Assembly (NCBI GenBank): GCA_013359235.1
Contig: JABWCE010000003.1
Span: forward strand, 62,001-126,000
Length of the DNA stretch: 64,000 nucleotides
Direction: 5' to 3'
Source of the DNA: Bacteroidota bacterium
GTDB taxonomy: Bacteria; Bacteroidota; Bacteroidia; NS11-12g; UBA9320
Within the stretch, counting starts at the first letter, position 1. Each line of letters starts with the position of its first letter. The position numbers were made by a program, and so were the translations under genes. This document shows positions 38,897-48,076 of the stretch, one piece after another. Under the pieces are notes generated by a model, which was not told the DNA's origin, searched no databases, and worked only from the letters and a program-made list of their open reading frames with translations.

Positions 38897-40240
38897 ATGA
38901 CAACATGGTTATCAAAATGGGAACCCGAAAACAATGAGTTTTGGGAAACCGAAGGAAAAAAAATAGCGTGGAAAACCTTAATTTATACAACATTTTCACT
39001 AACACTTTCATTTGCCACTTGGTTTATGATAAGTGCAATTGTAGTAAAACTGCCGGGAATAGGTTTTAAATTTTCAACCAATCAACTTTTTTGGCTTGCA
39101 GCTATGCCTGGTCTTGCAGGTGGTACTTTAAGAATTGTTCATACATTTCTATTGCCAATATTTGGAACAAGGCATGTAATCTCATACTCTACAATTATTA
39201 AACTTATACCTTGTATAGGCTTAGGTTTTGCTGTAATGGATACTTCAACTCCATTTTGGATTTTTCTTGTACTGGCTTTTATGTGTGGTTTTGGCGGAGG
39301 TGATTTTTCGTCATTTATGCCAAGTACCAATTTGTTTTTCCCGAAAAGATTAAAGGGAACAGCTTTAGGTATTCAGGCGGGGATTGGTAATTTTGGAGTA
39401 AGCCTTGCACAGTTTATGACACCAGCTTTACTTGGTGTTAGTATCTTTGGAGCTTCGCAAACATTTACCAAAATTGATCCTAAAACAAAAGAAGTTTTAA
39501 GTACTTCTCAAATTTACTTGCAAAATGCTGCTTTTTGGTATGTGCCATTAATAATCATTGTATCATTTGCTTGCTGGTATTATTTAAGAAGTATTCCAAT
39601 GAAAGCCTCAATCAAAGAACAATTTGATATATTTAAAGAAAAACACACTTGGTACTGTACAATAATTTATTTTATGACTTTTGGTACTTTTGCAGGCTTG
39701 TCAGCAGCTTTTCCGTTAATGATGAAAACAATTTACGGAGGCTTTGAAGGAGCACCTGACCCATTGAAATACGCATTTTACGGTCCACTTATTGGCTCGG
39801 CTGCACGTGTATTTTTTGGTTTTATTTCAGATAGAACCGGAGGTGCTATTTTAACAACAATTACAGGAATTGGTATAATAGCAGGTTCAGTAATGCTTAT
39901 TACAATGGGATTATTAACCCCCGATAGTATGGAACAATTTCCAATGTTTGTAGCTGTAATGTTTGGATTGTTCTTTTTTACTGGTATTGGCAATGCTGCA
40001 ACTTTCAGACAGTTTCCATTAATTTTCATTCATAACCAGCGCCAAGCTGCAGGTGTAATTGGATGGACAGCGGCTGTTGCTGCTTATGGACCATTTATTT
40101 TTTCGCTTTTAATTGGTATGATAATAAGTGCTACAGGCACACCAAAACCATTTTTTATAGGGTTAATTATTTTTACATTTATTGCAACTTTAATCAATTG
40201 GATATTTTATAATCGTAAGGGTTGCGAAAAGCCTTGTTAA
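38897..40240 (+). CDS. Second NarK-type nitrate/nitrite MFS transporter
   Basis: A 447-residue, 12-helix transporter of standard NarK length. It starts with a polar tail (KWEPENNEFWETEGKK), has GIQAGIGNFGVSLAQF in helix 5 and TAAVAAYGPFIFS in helix 11, and the two substrate arginines (GGTLRIVH, SAARVFFG). It lacks the insert of its neighbour and differs widely from it, so the two are not recent duplicates. A symporter plus antiporter pair, as in Thermus and Paracoccus, is plausible. It lies 12 bp after the first narK gene. Confidence 0.92.
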   Translation: MTTWLSKWEPENNEFWETEGKKIAWKTLIYTTFSLTLSFATWFMISAIVVKLPGIGFKFSTNQLFWLAAMPGLAGGTLRIVHTFLLPIFGTRHVISYSTIIKLIPCIGLGFAVMDTSTPFWIFLVLAFMCGFGGGDFSSFMPSTNLFFPKRLKGTALGIQAGIGNFGVSLAQFMTPALLGVSIFGASQTFTKIDPKTKEVLSTSQIYLQNAAFWYVPLIIIVSFACWYYLRSIPMKASIKEQFDIFKEKHTWYCTIIYFMTFGTFAGLSAAFPLMMKTIYGGFEGAPDPLKYAFYGPLIGSAARVFFGFISDRTGGAILTTITGIGIIAGSVMLITMGLLTPDSMEQFPMFVAVMFGLFFFTGIGNAATFRQFPLIFIHNQRQAAGVIGWTAAVAAYGPFIFSLLIGMIISATGTPKPFFIGLIIFTFIATLINWIFYNRKGCEKPC

Positions 40241-40252
40241 ATTTTATTTTTG
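40222..40252 (+). promoter_or_regulatory. Internal promoter before the hemerythrin-moa genes
   Basis: TTG (40222-40224), 20 bases, then TATTTTTG (40245-40252), a good -33/-7 pair. It lies at the largest gap in the cluster, 54 bases before the ATG at 40307. Confidence 0.55.
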
Positions 40253-40306
40253 CAATGCGTTTAAATGAAAATTTTAAACCACAATTGTAAAAAATATTAA
40301 TAAAAA

Positions 40307-40981
40307 ATGGACAACATATTTTCAAATACCGATTATTTAAAAAGAAATGTAGAAAAAGATTTGGGCGATGAGCCTCAATATTCACCAATGGATCCGCCTG
40401 ATGCATACCGACCTCCCAATTTAGAAGTTGTACCCTACGAAGCGCTTCCAGCTTTTTTAAAACATCTAACTGACGAACACAAACTTATTTCGGCAGAATT
40501 AGAAAAATTTGAAGCAACACTTTTAGAAATACGCAAAGAAGGGGTAAACAAAGAACGCAACAACCGACTTGGCGATTTTTTTAAGTTTCTTGACGAAACA
40601 ATTGTACTTCATCATTTGAAGGAAGAAAGAATTTTATTTCCTGTTTTACATGATAAACTTATTGAAATAGGCGAAAAAAGTACTGGCGATATACCCGAAA
40701 CTGCAGTAGATATGCTCGAAAACGACCATATTAAAACTATGCAGCTTACTACTCTTGCTTTTAGTCTGATGGGTATTTCTTCGAGATTGACAGATATTTC
40801 TTCAAGAGCTTTATTGATTGATACTTCTATCGAACAATCAAATTTGCTTATAGAACTTCTTCGTCTTCATATTTTTAGAGAAGAAAATGTGGTTTTTCCA
40901 TTAGCTGTAAAGCATTTGAACGAAAAAGATTTTAATTTGATGAATATAAAAATGTTTAAATATTTCTCAGAACAGATTTAA
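40307..40981 (+). CDS. Hemerythrin-like domain protein
   Basis: The 224-residue protein has a proline-rich N-terminus (PMDPPDAYRPPN) and a four-helix hemerythrin domain (about 47-205). Di-iron ligands are in the expected order: DEH in helix 1, VLHHLKEERILFP in helix 2, ENDHIKTM in helix 3 and LRLHIFREENVVFP in helix 4. It probably binds oxygen or nitric oxide, and NO appears during nitrate respiration, so protection or sensing fits. It stands between narK and moaA and ends three bases before the moaA ATG. Confidence 0.85.
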   Translation: MDNIFSNTDYLKRNVEKDLGDEPQYSPMDPPDAYRPPNLEVVPYEALPAFLKHLTDEHKLISAELEKFEATLLEIRKEGVNKERNNRLGDFFKFLDETIVLHHLKEERILFPVLHDKLIEIGEKSTGDIPETAVDMLENDHIKTMQLTTLAFSLMGISSRLTDISSRALLIDTSIEQSNLLIELLRLHIFREENVVFPLAVKHLNEKDFNLMNIKMFKYFSEQI

Positions 40982-40984
40982 AAA

Positions 40985-41968
40985 ATGTTAATAGACAATT
41001 TTTCAAGAGTTCATAATTATCTGCGAATATCTATAACTGATAAATGCAACTTGCGATGCTCGTATTGCATTTCTGAAGATTTACCACATGGGTATTATGC
41101 CAATCAGGTAAGGATGGAAGTTGATGAAATTGATAAAATTGCTTCGATATTTGTAAAACTTGGAATTACCAAAATCCGAATCACAGGAGGCGAACCACTT
41201 GTGAGAAAAGATGCAGAAAAAATTATACGAAGCCTTGCTAAATACCCGGTAGAGCTTGTAATTACAACTAATGGAGTATATGTTGACGAATTTATTTCTG
41301 TTTTTAAAGAATCAAACATAAAATCGGTAAATGTGAGCCTTGACTCACTTAATACCGAAAGATTTTTACAAATTACAAGGCGAAATGAGTTTCAAAAAGT
41401 TAAAAAAAATATTGATTTACTTCTTGAAAATGATTTTCATGTAAAAGTTAATACAGTTTTACAAAAAGGTATAAATGATGATGAAATTTTAGATTTTATT
41501 GACTGGACAAAAGACGTACCGGTTCATGTACGATTCATTGAATTTATGCCTTTTTCGGGAAATGACTGGGACAAAAACAAAGTAATTTCATTAAGCAAAG
41601 TTTTAGAAGAAATAAACAAAAAATACCATTTTATTGAACTGATAAATGAAAAAAATGATACTGCCAAAAAATATTTTGTGCCTAATCATAAAGGAACTTT
41701 TGCCATAATAAGTACAATGACACAACCATTTTGCAATACTTGCAATCGTCTTAGAATTACTTCTGACGGTAAAATGTACAATTGCCTGTTTGGAACACTT
41801 GAAACCGATTTGCTTACAGCTTTAAGAAACAATCAGGATATTGAAAAGCTAATAATCGAAAATGTAAAAAGTAAACATTTTATGCTTGGCGGAAACAATG
41901 AAAACAGCAATTGGGGTATAAAAAATACCGATACCCGTAAGAAAAGCATGATAAATATTGGAGGATAA
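40985..41968 (+). CDS. moaA: GTP 3',8-cyclase
   Basis: A 327-residue radical SAM enzyme for the first step of molybdenum cofactor synthesis. The SAM cluster motif is CNLRCSYC (Cys near 22, 26, 29). GGEPLVRKD follows. The C-terminal cluster uses FCNTCNRLRITSDGKMYNCLFG-type cysteines around 250-268. The two C-terminal glycines needed for GTP cyclization end the protein as INIGG. It overlaps nothing but follows the hemerythrin gene by 3 bp. Confidence 0.96.
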   Translation: MLIDNFSRVHNYLRISITDKCNLRCSYCISEDLPHGYYANQVRMEVDEIDKIASIFVKLGITKIRITGGEPLVRKDAEKIIRSLAKYPVELVITTNGVYVDEFISVFKESNIKSVNVSLDSLNTERFLQITRRNEFQKVKKNIDLLLENDFHVKVNTVLQKGINDDEILDFIDWTKDVPVHVRFIEFMPFSGNDWDKNKVISLSKVLEEINKKYHFIELINEKNDTAKKYFVPNHKGTFAIISTMTQPFCNTCNRLRITSDGKMYNCLFGTLETDLLTALRNNQDIEKLIIENVKSKHFMLGGNNENSNWGIKNTDTRKKSMINIGG

Positions 41969-42009
41969 AATTTTTTTAAATCCGTTATGAAAATTATAAC
42001 ATATCGAAA

Positions 42010-43188
42010 ATGATTTCAACAGACGTAGCATTAAATTTAATATTAAAAAAATCAATTTTACTTAATAAAGCTGAACTGCCTATACTTGATGCATTTGGCT
42101 ACATTATAGCAAAAAAAATTAAATCAAAAATAGATTATCCGCCATTTGACCAATCTGCAATGGATGGATATGGTATAAGATTTAGTGATTTTACCAAGCA
42201 AAGTCAGATAAATATTGTTCAAGAACTTCAAGCAGGTAGAAATTCAAACAAAACTATTTCAAAAAATCAGGCTGTAAGAATTTTTACAGGAGCTAAGGTT
42301 CCCGAAGGAGTTGATACAGTAGTTATGCAAGAAAAAACATTTGTAAAAAACAAGCAATTAATAATTACAGATAATGAATTGAGCAAAGGAAACAACATAA
42401 GAAAGCAAGGTTCGCAAACTAAAAAAGGCGATTTAATAATAAATGAAGGGAAAAAAATTACAGCCGGAGTTACCGGATTTTTGGCAGGCTTAGGTTGTTA
42501 CAAAGTAAATGTATATAAAAAACCCAGAGTATGTATAATAACAACAGGCAAAGAACTTGTTGAAGAAGGGGGTCGAATTGGGGGAAGTAAGATATACGAA
42601 AGCAACTCGTTTAGCCTTAGATCTGCTCTAAAACAACAAAACATTGTTGATGTAAAAAATTTTACAGTAGATGATGATGAAACAGAAATTGAAACTTGTA
42701 TAAATGAAAATATTGACAATTGTGATATTTTGATTGTTACAGGAGGTGTATCGGTTGGCGATTACGATTTTGTAGTTAATTCTTTTAAAAATTGTGGAGT
42801 AAAAAAAATCTTTCATAAAGTTAAACAAAAGCCAGGCAAACCAATGTATTTTGGAAAACACAAAAAAACTTTGGTTTTTGGGTTACCCGGCAATCCATCG
42901 GCAGTTTTAACATGCTTTTACATATATGTTTTACCTGCTATTTTAAAAATTACAGGTTCTAATGATTTAAACAAAAAAATTAAATTAACTCTTGCAAACG
43001 ACTTTAAGAAAAAAAGTGACCTCACCTATTTTCTCAAAGGCAAAATATCAGAAAACAACGTAATAGCATTACATTCGCAGGAATCCTATCAAATGAATTC
43101 GTTTGCCGATGCAGATTGTATTATTAAACTTGAAGAGAATAAAACTGAGTATAAAAAAGGCGAAATTGTTGATGTATTTATAATTTAA
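42010..43188 (+). CDS. moeA: Molybdopterin molybdenumtransferase
   Basis: The 392-residue protein inserts molybdate into adenylylated molybdopterin. Domain motifs are PPFDQSAMDGYGI near the N-terminus, GAKVPEGVDTVVMQE, VTGGVSVGDYDF with catalytic residues, and GLPGNPSAV. The C-terminal beta domain is complete. It starts 41 bp after moaA. Confidence 0.95.
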   Translation: MISTDVALNLILKKSILLNKAELPILDAFGYIIAKKIKSKIDYPPFDQSAMDGYGIRFSDFTKQSQINIVQELQAGRNSNKTISKNQAVRIFTGAKVPEGVDTVVMQEKTFVKNKQLIITDNELSKGNNIRKQGSQTKKGDLIINEGKKITAGVTGFLAGLGCYKVNVYKKPRVCIITTGKELVEEGGRIGGSKIYESNSFSLRSALKQQNIVDVKNFTVDDDETEIETCINENIDNCDILIVTGGVSVGDYDFVVNSFKNCGVKKIFHKVKQKPGKPMYFGKHKKTLVFGLPGNPSAVLTCFYIYVLPAILKITGSNDLNKKIKLTLANDFKKKSDLTYFLKGKISENNVIALHSQESYQMNSFADADCIIKLEENKTEYKKGEIVDVFII

Positions 43189-43191
43189 AAA

Positions 43192-43527
43192 ATGGATGAA
43201 ACAAAAATAAACGGAAATATTTGGATTGAAATTTCAAGATTAAAACTTGGTAGAGGCAGGGTAAATTTGCTCGAAAACATAAAAAAATTCGGTTCTATAA
43301 CCGCTGCGGCAAAAAGCATTAAAATACCATATAGGCAGGCATGGGCAATGGTGAAAGAAATGAATAATAGTGCTAAAACAGAACTTGTTAAAATGAAAAT
43401 AGGCGGAAAACATGGCGGAGGTGCAATTCTTACTGAGGAAGGTGAAAAAGTGCTTTTAACCTTTTATAAAACCCAAAAACAATTTGAAGATTTCAAAGAG
43501 AAAACAATAAACTCGTTAAACAAATAG
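43192..43527 (+). CDS. ModE-like winged-helix DNA-binding protein without molybdate domain
   Basis: A 111-residue protein matching only the N-terminal DNA-binding part of ModE: a LysR-like winged helix with GSITAAAKSIKIPYRQAW and GGKHGGGAILTEEGEKVL. The tandem TOBE/Mop domains that bind molybdate in E. coli ModE are absent. It may regulate the operon it lies in. With no sensing domain it either uses another signal or a partner protein. It is 3 bp after moeA and 3 bp before the TauE gene. Confidence 0.88.
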   Translation: MDETKINGNIWIEISRLKLGRGRVNLLENIKKFGSITAAAKSIKIPYRQAWAMVKEMNNSAKTELVKMKIGGKHGGGAILTEEGEKVLLTFYKTQKQFEDFKEKTINSLNK

Positions 43528-43530
43528 GCA

Positions 43531-44265
43531 ATGGATATTTCAATCTATATTTTTTATACAATACTTTTCATAGTTGCATTTTTATATTCATCAGTTGGGC
43601 ATGGCGGTGCCAGCGGATATTTGGCATTAATGACCTTATTTTCATTTTCGCCAGCAGTATCAAGGCAAACAGCACTGATATTGAATATTTTTGTTTCGCT
43701 TGTTGCTTTTTACCAGTATTACAGAAGCAATAATTTCAACTTTAAACTATTTTATCCCTTTGCAATAACATCAATTCCCGCTGCATTTTTTGGTGGCATG
43801 ATTACTCTAGATGCAGGTATTTACAAAAAAATTCTGGCTGTTTTAATTTTATTTCCTGTAATAAAACTTATGCAAAACCCAAGCAAAGAACAAAAAATTA
43901 AAAACACTCAAAATTTAGCATTTTCATTGATAATAGGCTTGCTAATAGGATTTTTATCAGGCATTATTGGAATTGGAGGTGGAATATTATTAAGCCCTAT
44001 AATTTTATTGCTTGGCTGGGGAAATATGAAACAAACAGCAGCCACATCGGCTTTATTTATATTTGTAAATTCAATTGCCGGAATTTTGGGTGTAGTGTCA
44101 AAAGGTGTAAGTTTTACTAATGAAATGTTTTTGATGATTTGTGTGGCATTTGTGGGAGGAGTAGCAGGTTCGTATTTCGGAGCTTTAAAATTTGACAATA
44201 AAATATTGAAAATTATACTTGCAATAGTTTTACTTATTGCATCTGTTAAGCTTTTAACAACATAA
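43531..44265 (+). CDS. TauE/SafE family membrane transporter
   Basis: A 244-residue protein with seven or eight transmembrane segments and the two-fold TauE pattern: SVGHGGASGYLALM near the N-terminus and GIIGIGGGILLSPIILLLG in the second half. The family exports or imports small oxyanions and organosulfur acids. No ModABC genes are nearby, so an oxyanion role in molybdate or sulfur supply is possible. It sits inside the Moco gene run with gaps of three and four bp. Confidence 0.9.
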   Translation: MDISIYIFYTILFIVAFLYSSVGHGGASGYLALMTLFSFSPAVSRQTALILNIFVSLVAFYQYYRSNNFNFKLFYPFAITSIPAAFFGGMITLDAGIYKKILAVLILFPVIKLMQNPSKEQKIKNTQNLAFSLIIGLLIGFLSGIIGIGGGILLSPIILLLGWGNMKQTAATSALFIFVNSIAGILGVVSKGVSFTNEMFLMICVAFVGGVAGSYFGALKFDNKILKIILAIVLLIASVKLLTT

Positions 44266-44269
44266 AAAA

Positions 44270-44503
44270 ATGAGTCTAAAAATATTGTTTTTCGGTCAGT
44301 TGACAGATATTACTAAGAAAAATGAAATAATTACTCCATTTTTTGAAGATACTAATACACTTATAAATTTTTTAGAAAAAGAATACAAAGGTTTGAAAAA
44401 TGCCGAATATACGTTGGCGGTTAACAAAAACATAGTTAAAGAAAATAAGGTTTTGCATCAAAATGACGAAATAGCACTACTACCACCATTTTCGGGAGGT
44501 TAA
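44270..44503 (+). CDS. moaD: Molybdopterin synthase small subunit (sulfur carrier)
   Basis: The 77-residue ubiquitin-fold protein ends in SGG, the C-terminal diglycine that is thiocarboxylated before sulfur transfer to cPMP. IALLPPFSGG is the family end. It is activated by the next gene product and works with MoaE. It starts four bp after the TauE gene. Confidence 0.93.
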   Translation: MSLKILFFGQLTDITKKNEIITPFFEDTNTLINFLEKEYKGLKNAEYTLAVNKNIVKENKVLHQNDEIALLPPFSGG

Positions 44504-44523
44504 AAGGTAAAAACATTTAAAAA

Positions 44524-45627
44524 TTGGAACGATACAAACGACAGATAATATTAGAAGAATTTGGTGAAGAATCACAGAAAAAACTACTTAACTCAAGAGT
44601 TTTGATATGTGGTGCAGGTGGTTTGGGATGCCCTGCATTGTTGTATTTTGCTGCTGCGGGAATTGGAACCATTGGCATTGCAGACTTTGATAAAGTTGAA
44701 ATAACAAATCTGCAAAGGCAAACACTTTATAACGAAAATGACTTAGGCAAACTAAAAGTAGAAGCTGCAAAAGAAAATCTGGGTAAGTTAAACAGCAATA
44801 TAAAAATTAATACTTACAATACATCAATAAACAATAAAAATGCAGTAGAAATAATAAGTAATTACGATATAGTTGTAGATGGAACAGATAATTTTGAAAC
44901 GAGATACATTTTGAATGACACATGTGTTTTGCTCGACAAACCATTAGTTTATGGTGCCGTATTGAAATTTGAAGGGCAAGTAGGCGTTTTTAATTTGCAA
45001 ACAAAAAACAACAATTTTAAAACTAATTACAGAGATTTGTTTCATACCCCCCCCGACCCTAAAAAAAATCCTACTTGCAACGATGCAGGCATACTCGGTG
45101 TACTGCCAGGCATTATTGGCACTTTGCAAGCTACAGAAACAATAAAAATAATAACAGGAATAGGCGAACCACTAGCAAATCAAATATTGTCATTTAATGC
45201 TCTTTCAAATAGTTTTTATAAAGTAAATCTTGCTAAGAGCGAAAAAAATGGTGTGCCTGTAAATATTGAAGACTTTAAAAACTATGATTACAGTTTGTTT
45301 TGCAATTCAAAAACCAATGAAAATGAAATTGAAATTTCACAATTCAAAAAACTTTTGAAAACTGAAAAATTAACTATAGTTGATATAAGAGAATATGGCG
45401 AAAAGCCCGATACTACTGACTTTTCTTACAAAAAAATTCCAATGTCGCAACTATACGAAAACCTTAATTATTTTATTTGCGATGATAAATTGATAATTTT
45501 TTGCCAAACCGGTAAACGAAGCCTTAATGTGGCAGAAATATTAAAAGACGAACTTCCTGGTCAAAGCATTTACAGCCTGAAAGGCGGTATTGTAGAATGG
45601 GAAAAAAATAAGCTATTGAAAAAATGA
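44524..45627 (+). CDS. moeB: MoeB/ThiF-like adenylyltransferase with C-terminal rhodanese domain
   Basis: The 367-residue protein joins an E1-like adenylation domain (1-245) and a rhodanese domain (about 268-365). ATP-binding GAGGLGCPALLYFAAAG and DFDKVEITNLQRQ are intact. The catalytic cysteine is in NPTCNDAGILGVLPG, and the rhodanese active-site cysteine in FCQTGKRS. The usual zinc-binding CxxC pairs are missing: the first position reads NYRDLF. It starts at TTG; no ATG is available before the conserved MERYKRQI. It should adenylate MoaD and supply the sulfur. Confidence 0.92.
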   Translation: MERYKRQIILEEFGEESQKKLLNSRVLICGAGGLGCPALLYFAAAGIGTIGIADFDKVEITNLQRQTLYNENDLGKLKVEAAKENLGKLNSNIKINTYNTSINNKNAVEIISNYDIVVDGTDNFETRYILNDTCVLLDKPLVYGAVLKFEGQVGVFNLQTKNNNFKTNYRDLFHTPPDPKKNPTCNDAGILGVLPGIIGTLQATETIKIITGIGEPLANQILSFNALSNSFYKVNLAKSEKNGVPVNIEDFKNYDYSLFCNSKTNENEIEISQFKKLLKTEKLTIVDIREYGEKPDTTDFSYKKIPMSQLYENLNYFICDDKLIIFCQTGKRSLNVAEILKDELPGQSIYSLKGGIVEWEKNKLLKK

Positions 45628-46067
45628 AAGAACACAAAATAAAAAATGTATTTGTTGAAGGAGCAATAAAAGCTGAGTTTGTAGCAGAATCAATTGCCAA
45701 ACACAGCACAAAAAAAAACATAGGGGCACATAGTATTTTTTTAGGACAGGTGCGAAATGATATAATTGATGGTAACACTGTAAAAGCAATAGAATACACA
45801 AGCTACAATGAAATGGCTCTTGAAAAATTTCACGAAATAAGAAATGAAGTTTTTGAAAAATATGATATTGAGTGTATGCACATATATCATAGTTTAGGAA
45901 AAGTACAAGCAGGCGAAATTAGTCTTTTTGTTTTTACATCATCAACTCATAGAAAAGAAGCAATAAAAGCCTGCGAACACACAGTAGAGAGAATAAAAGC
46001 TGAAGTGCCTGTTTGGGGTAAAGAAATATTTGAAAATGAAAATTATATTTGGAAAAAAAACAATTAA
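45624..46067 (+). CDS. moaE: Molybdopterin synthase large subunit
   Basis: A 147-residue subunit that uses thiocarboxylated MoaD to form the dithiolene of molybdopterin. GAHSIFLGQVRND, IEYTSYNEMA, IYHSLGKVQAGE and the C-terminal Lys-containing VPVWGKEIF follow family order. Its ATG overlaps the moeB stop by four bases (ATGA). Confidence 0.94.
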   Translation: MKEHKIKNVFVEGAIKAEFVAESIAKHSTKKNIGAHSIFLGQVRNDIIDGNTVKAIEYTSYNEMALEKFHEIRNEVFEKYDIECMHIYHSLGKVQAGEISLFVFTSSTHRKEAIKACEHTVERIKAEVPVWGKEIFENENYIWKKNN

Positions 46068-46070
46068 AAA

Positions 46071-46985
46071 ATGATAGATATTACAGGTAAAATTAAAACT
46101 CATCGTCAAGCCATAGCCCAAGCTATTGTTAAAGTAAGTAGCAGGCAAACTATAGATGCAATACTAAACAAAACAGTACCCAAAGGCGATGTACTTGAAT
46201 GCAGCAGAGTTGCAGGTTTGTTTGCAGTAAAGCGTACAAGCGATATGATACCAGATTGTCATCCTTTGCCCGTTGAATACACAAAAATCACACATCAAAT
46301 TGACGATTTGAGTATAGTAGCAGAAGTAGAAGTTCATACAATTTACCGCACAGGAGTAGAAGTAGAAGCTATGCACGGAGCATCGGTTGTTGCATTAACA
46401 ATATATGATATGCTAAAACCAATAGACAAAAACATTGAAATACAAAATATAAAATTAATTTCAAAAAAGGGTGGAAAATCAGAATTTTCAGATAAACTAA
46501 AAAAAGACCTTAAATCGTCGGTTATAGTTTGTTCAGATAGTATTTCGGCGGGGCAAAAGCATGATAAAGCAGGTAAAGCAATAATTGCAAAACTTGAAAA
46601 ATACAATGTAAATAATGAGCAATACATAATAATACCCGACAATATAGAGAAAATACAAGAAACAATAAAAAATCTATGTGATAAAAAAACCGATTTGTTA
46701 ATAATTACCGGGGGGACAGGTTTATCAAAAACCGATGTAACACCCGAAGCTGTAAAACCACTTTTAGACCGTGAAATTCCTGGAATAGCAGAAGCAGCAA
46801 GAAACTACGGACAAAATATGATGCCATATTCTATGCTATCAAGAAGTATTGCAGGTTTGATTGGCGAAACATTAGTAATAGCATTGCCCGGCTCTACAAG
46901 AGGAGCTAAAGAAAGCATGGACGCATTGTTCCCTTATGTTTTGCATATTTTTAAGCTAAATGAAAAATCGCCACATGGCAATTAA
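46071..46985 (+). CDS. moaCB: Fused cyclic pyranopterin monophosphate synthase and MoaB/MogA domain
   Basis: The 304-residue protein joins MoaC (about 1-145) to a MoaB/MogA domain (about 150-304). In MoaC: KGDVLECSRVAGLFAVKRTSDMIPDCHPL and the catalytic EVEAMHGAS region. In MoaB: ITGGTGLSKTDVTPEA and LPGSTRGAKESM. It thus catalyses cPMP formation and molybdopterin adenylylation or binding. Such fusions are common in Bacteroidota. It starts three bp after moaE and ends five bp before the adaptor gene. Confidence 0.94.
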   Translation: MIDITGKIKTHRQAIAQAIVKVSSRQTIDAILNKTVPKGDVLECSRVAGLFAVKRTSDMIPDCHPLPVEYTKITHQIDDLSIVAEVEVHTIYRTGVEVEAMHGASVVALTIYDMLKPIDKNIEIQNIKLISKKGGKSEFSDKLKKDLKSSVIVCSDSISAGQKHDKAGKAIIAKLEKYNVNNEQYIIIPDNIEKIQETIKNLCDKKTDLLIITGGTGLSKTDVTPEAVKPLLDREIPGIAEAARNYGQNMMPYSMLSRSIAGLIGETLVIALPGSTRGAKESMDALFPYVLHIFKLNEKSPHGN

Positions 46986-46990
46986 TAAAA

Positions 46991-48076
46991 ATGAAGCGTA
47001 ATATTTTATATGTATTTTTTGGTGTTTTCATTTTATTTTCATGCAAAAAAAAATATGAAACTTCGTATGTTAAAGAACAAGATATTACAGAATCTGTCTA
47101 TGCTTCGGGCATAATTAAAGGTAAAAACCAATATCAGGTTTTTTCTACTGTAAATGGTATTATAGAAAAAGTTTTTGTAAGCGAAGGTGATTTTGTGTCG
47201 GTTAATCAACCTATTTTAAAAATCTTGAATAATACAGTTTCATTAAATGCCGATAATGCCAGATTGCAGGCAGAATATAACGATTTTAAACAAAACAACG
47301 AAAAATTAGAAGAATATAAATCAAATATTGAATTGCTCAAAATAAAATTGAGAACTGATTCTTTAATGTATCAAAGACAATTAAATCTATGGAAAAATAA
47401 TATTGGCAGCAAAATAGAACTTGAACAAAGAGAACTTGCTTTTAAAAATTCAAAAACATCTTTAGAATCGGCTATCTTAAAGTTTAATGATTTAAAGAAA
47501 CAGCTTTCATTGCTTGCGGCACAATCTAAAAACAATATGAAAATAAGCAACGATATTTTTGATGATTTTACAATCAAAAGTCGTATAAATGGCAGAGTTT
47601 ACAATATGCTAAAAGAAGAAGGTGAATTAGTAAATACCATGTCGCCAGTAGCTATTTTGGGTGATGTTGATTCGTTTTTAATAGAACTTCAAATTGATGA
47701 ATACGATATTTCAAAAATTCAAAAAGGACAAGAAGTATTGTTGACCATGGACAGCTACAAATCAAAAGTATTTGAAGCAAAAGTCAGCAAAATTTTACCT
47801 TCAATGAACCCTTCAACCCGTTCATTTACAATAGAAGCACATTTTACAAAGCCACCTCCCATTATTTTTCCGAACACAACAACCGAAGCCAATATTTTAA
47901 TAAGAAAAATTAAAAAAGCATTAACCATAGATAGAAATTATCTAATTGACGATTCGTTTGTATATATAAATAAAAGTGATAAAATTTTAGTAAAAACAGG
48001 GCTGAAAGACCTGAAAAAGGTTGAAATTATTAAAGGATTAAAAAATAATGATAAAATTTATTTACCCCTTAAATGA
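46991..48076 (+). CDS. HlyD-type periplasmic adaptor lipoprotein
   Basis: The 361-residue protein has a signal segment with lipobox Cys18 (LFSC-KKK), a split biotinyl-lipoyl domain (VNGIIEKVFVSEGDFVSVNQPILKI and RINGRVYNMLKEEGELVNTMSPVAIL), a helical hairpin between them, and a beta-barrel domain. This is the membrane-fusion protein of a MacAB-like or FtsX-type transporter. It stands five bp after moaCB and overlaps the permease start. Confidence 0.88.
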   Translation: MKRNILYVFFGVFILFSCKKKYETSYVKEQDITESVYASGIIKGKNQYQVFSTVNGIIEKVFVSEGDFVSVNQPILKILNNTVSLNADNARLQAEYNDFKQNNEKLEEYKSNIELLKIKLRTDSLMYQRQLNLWKNNIGSKIELEQRELAFKNSKTSLESAILKFNDLKKQLSLLAAQSKNNMKISNDIFDDFTIKSRINGRVYNMLKEEGELVNTMSPVAILGDVDSFLIELQIDEYDISKIQKGQEVLLTMDSYKSKVFEAKVSKILPSMNPSTRSFTIEAHFTKPPPIIFPNTTTEANILIRKIKKALTIDRNYLIDDSFVYINKSDKILVKTGLKDLKKVEIIKGLKNNDKIYLPLK

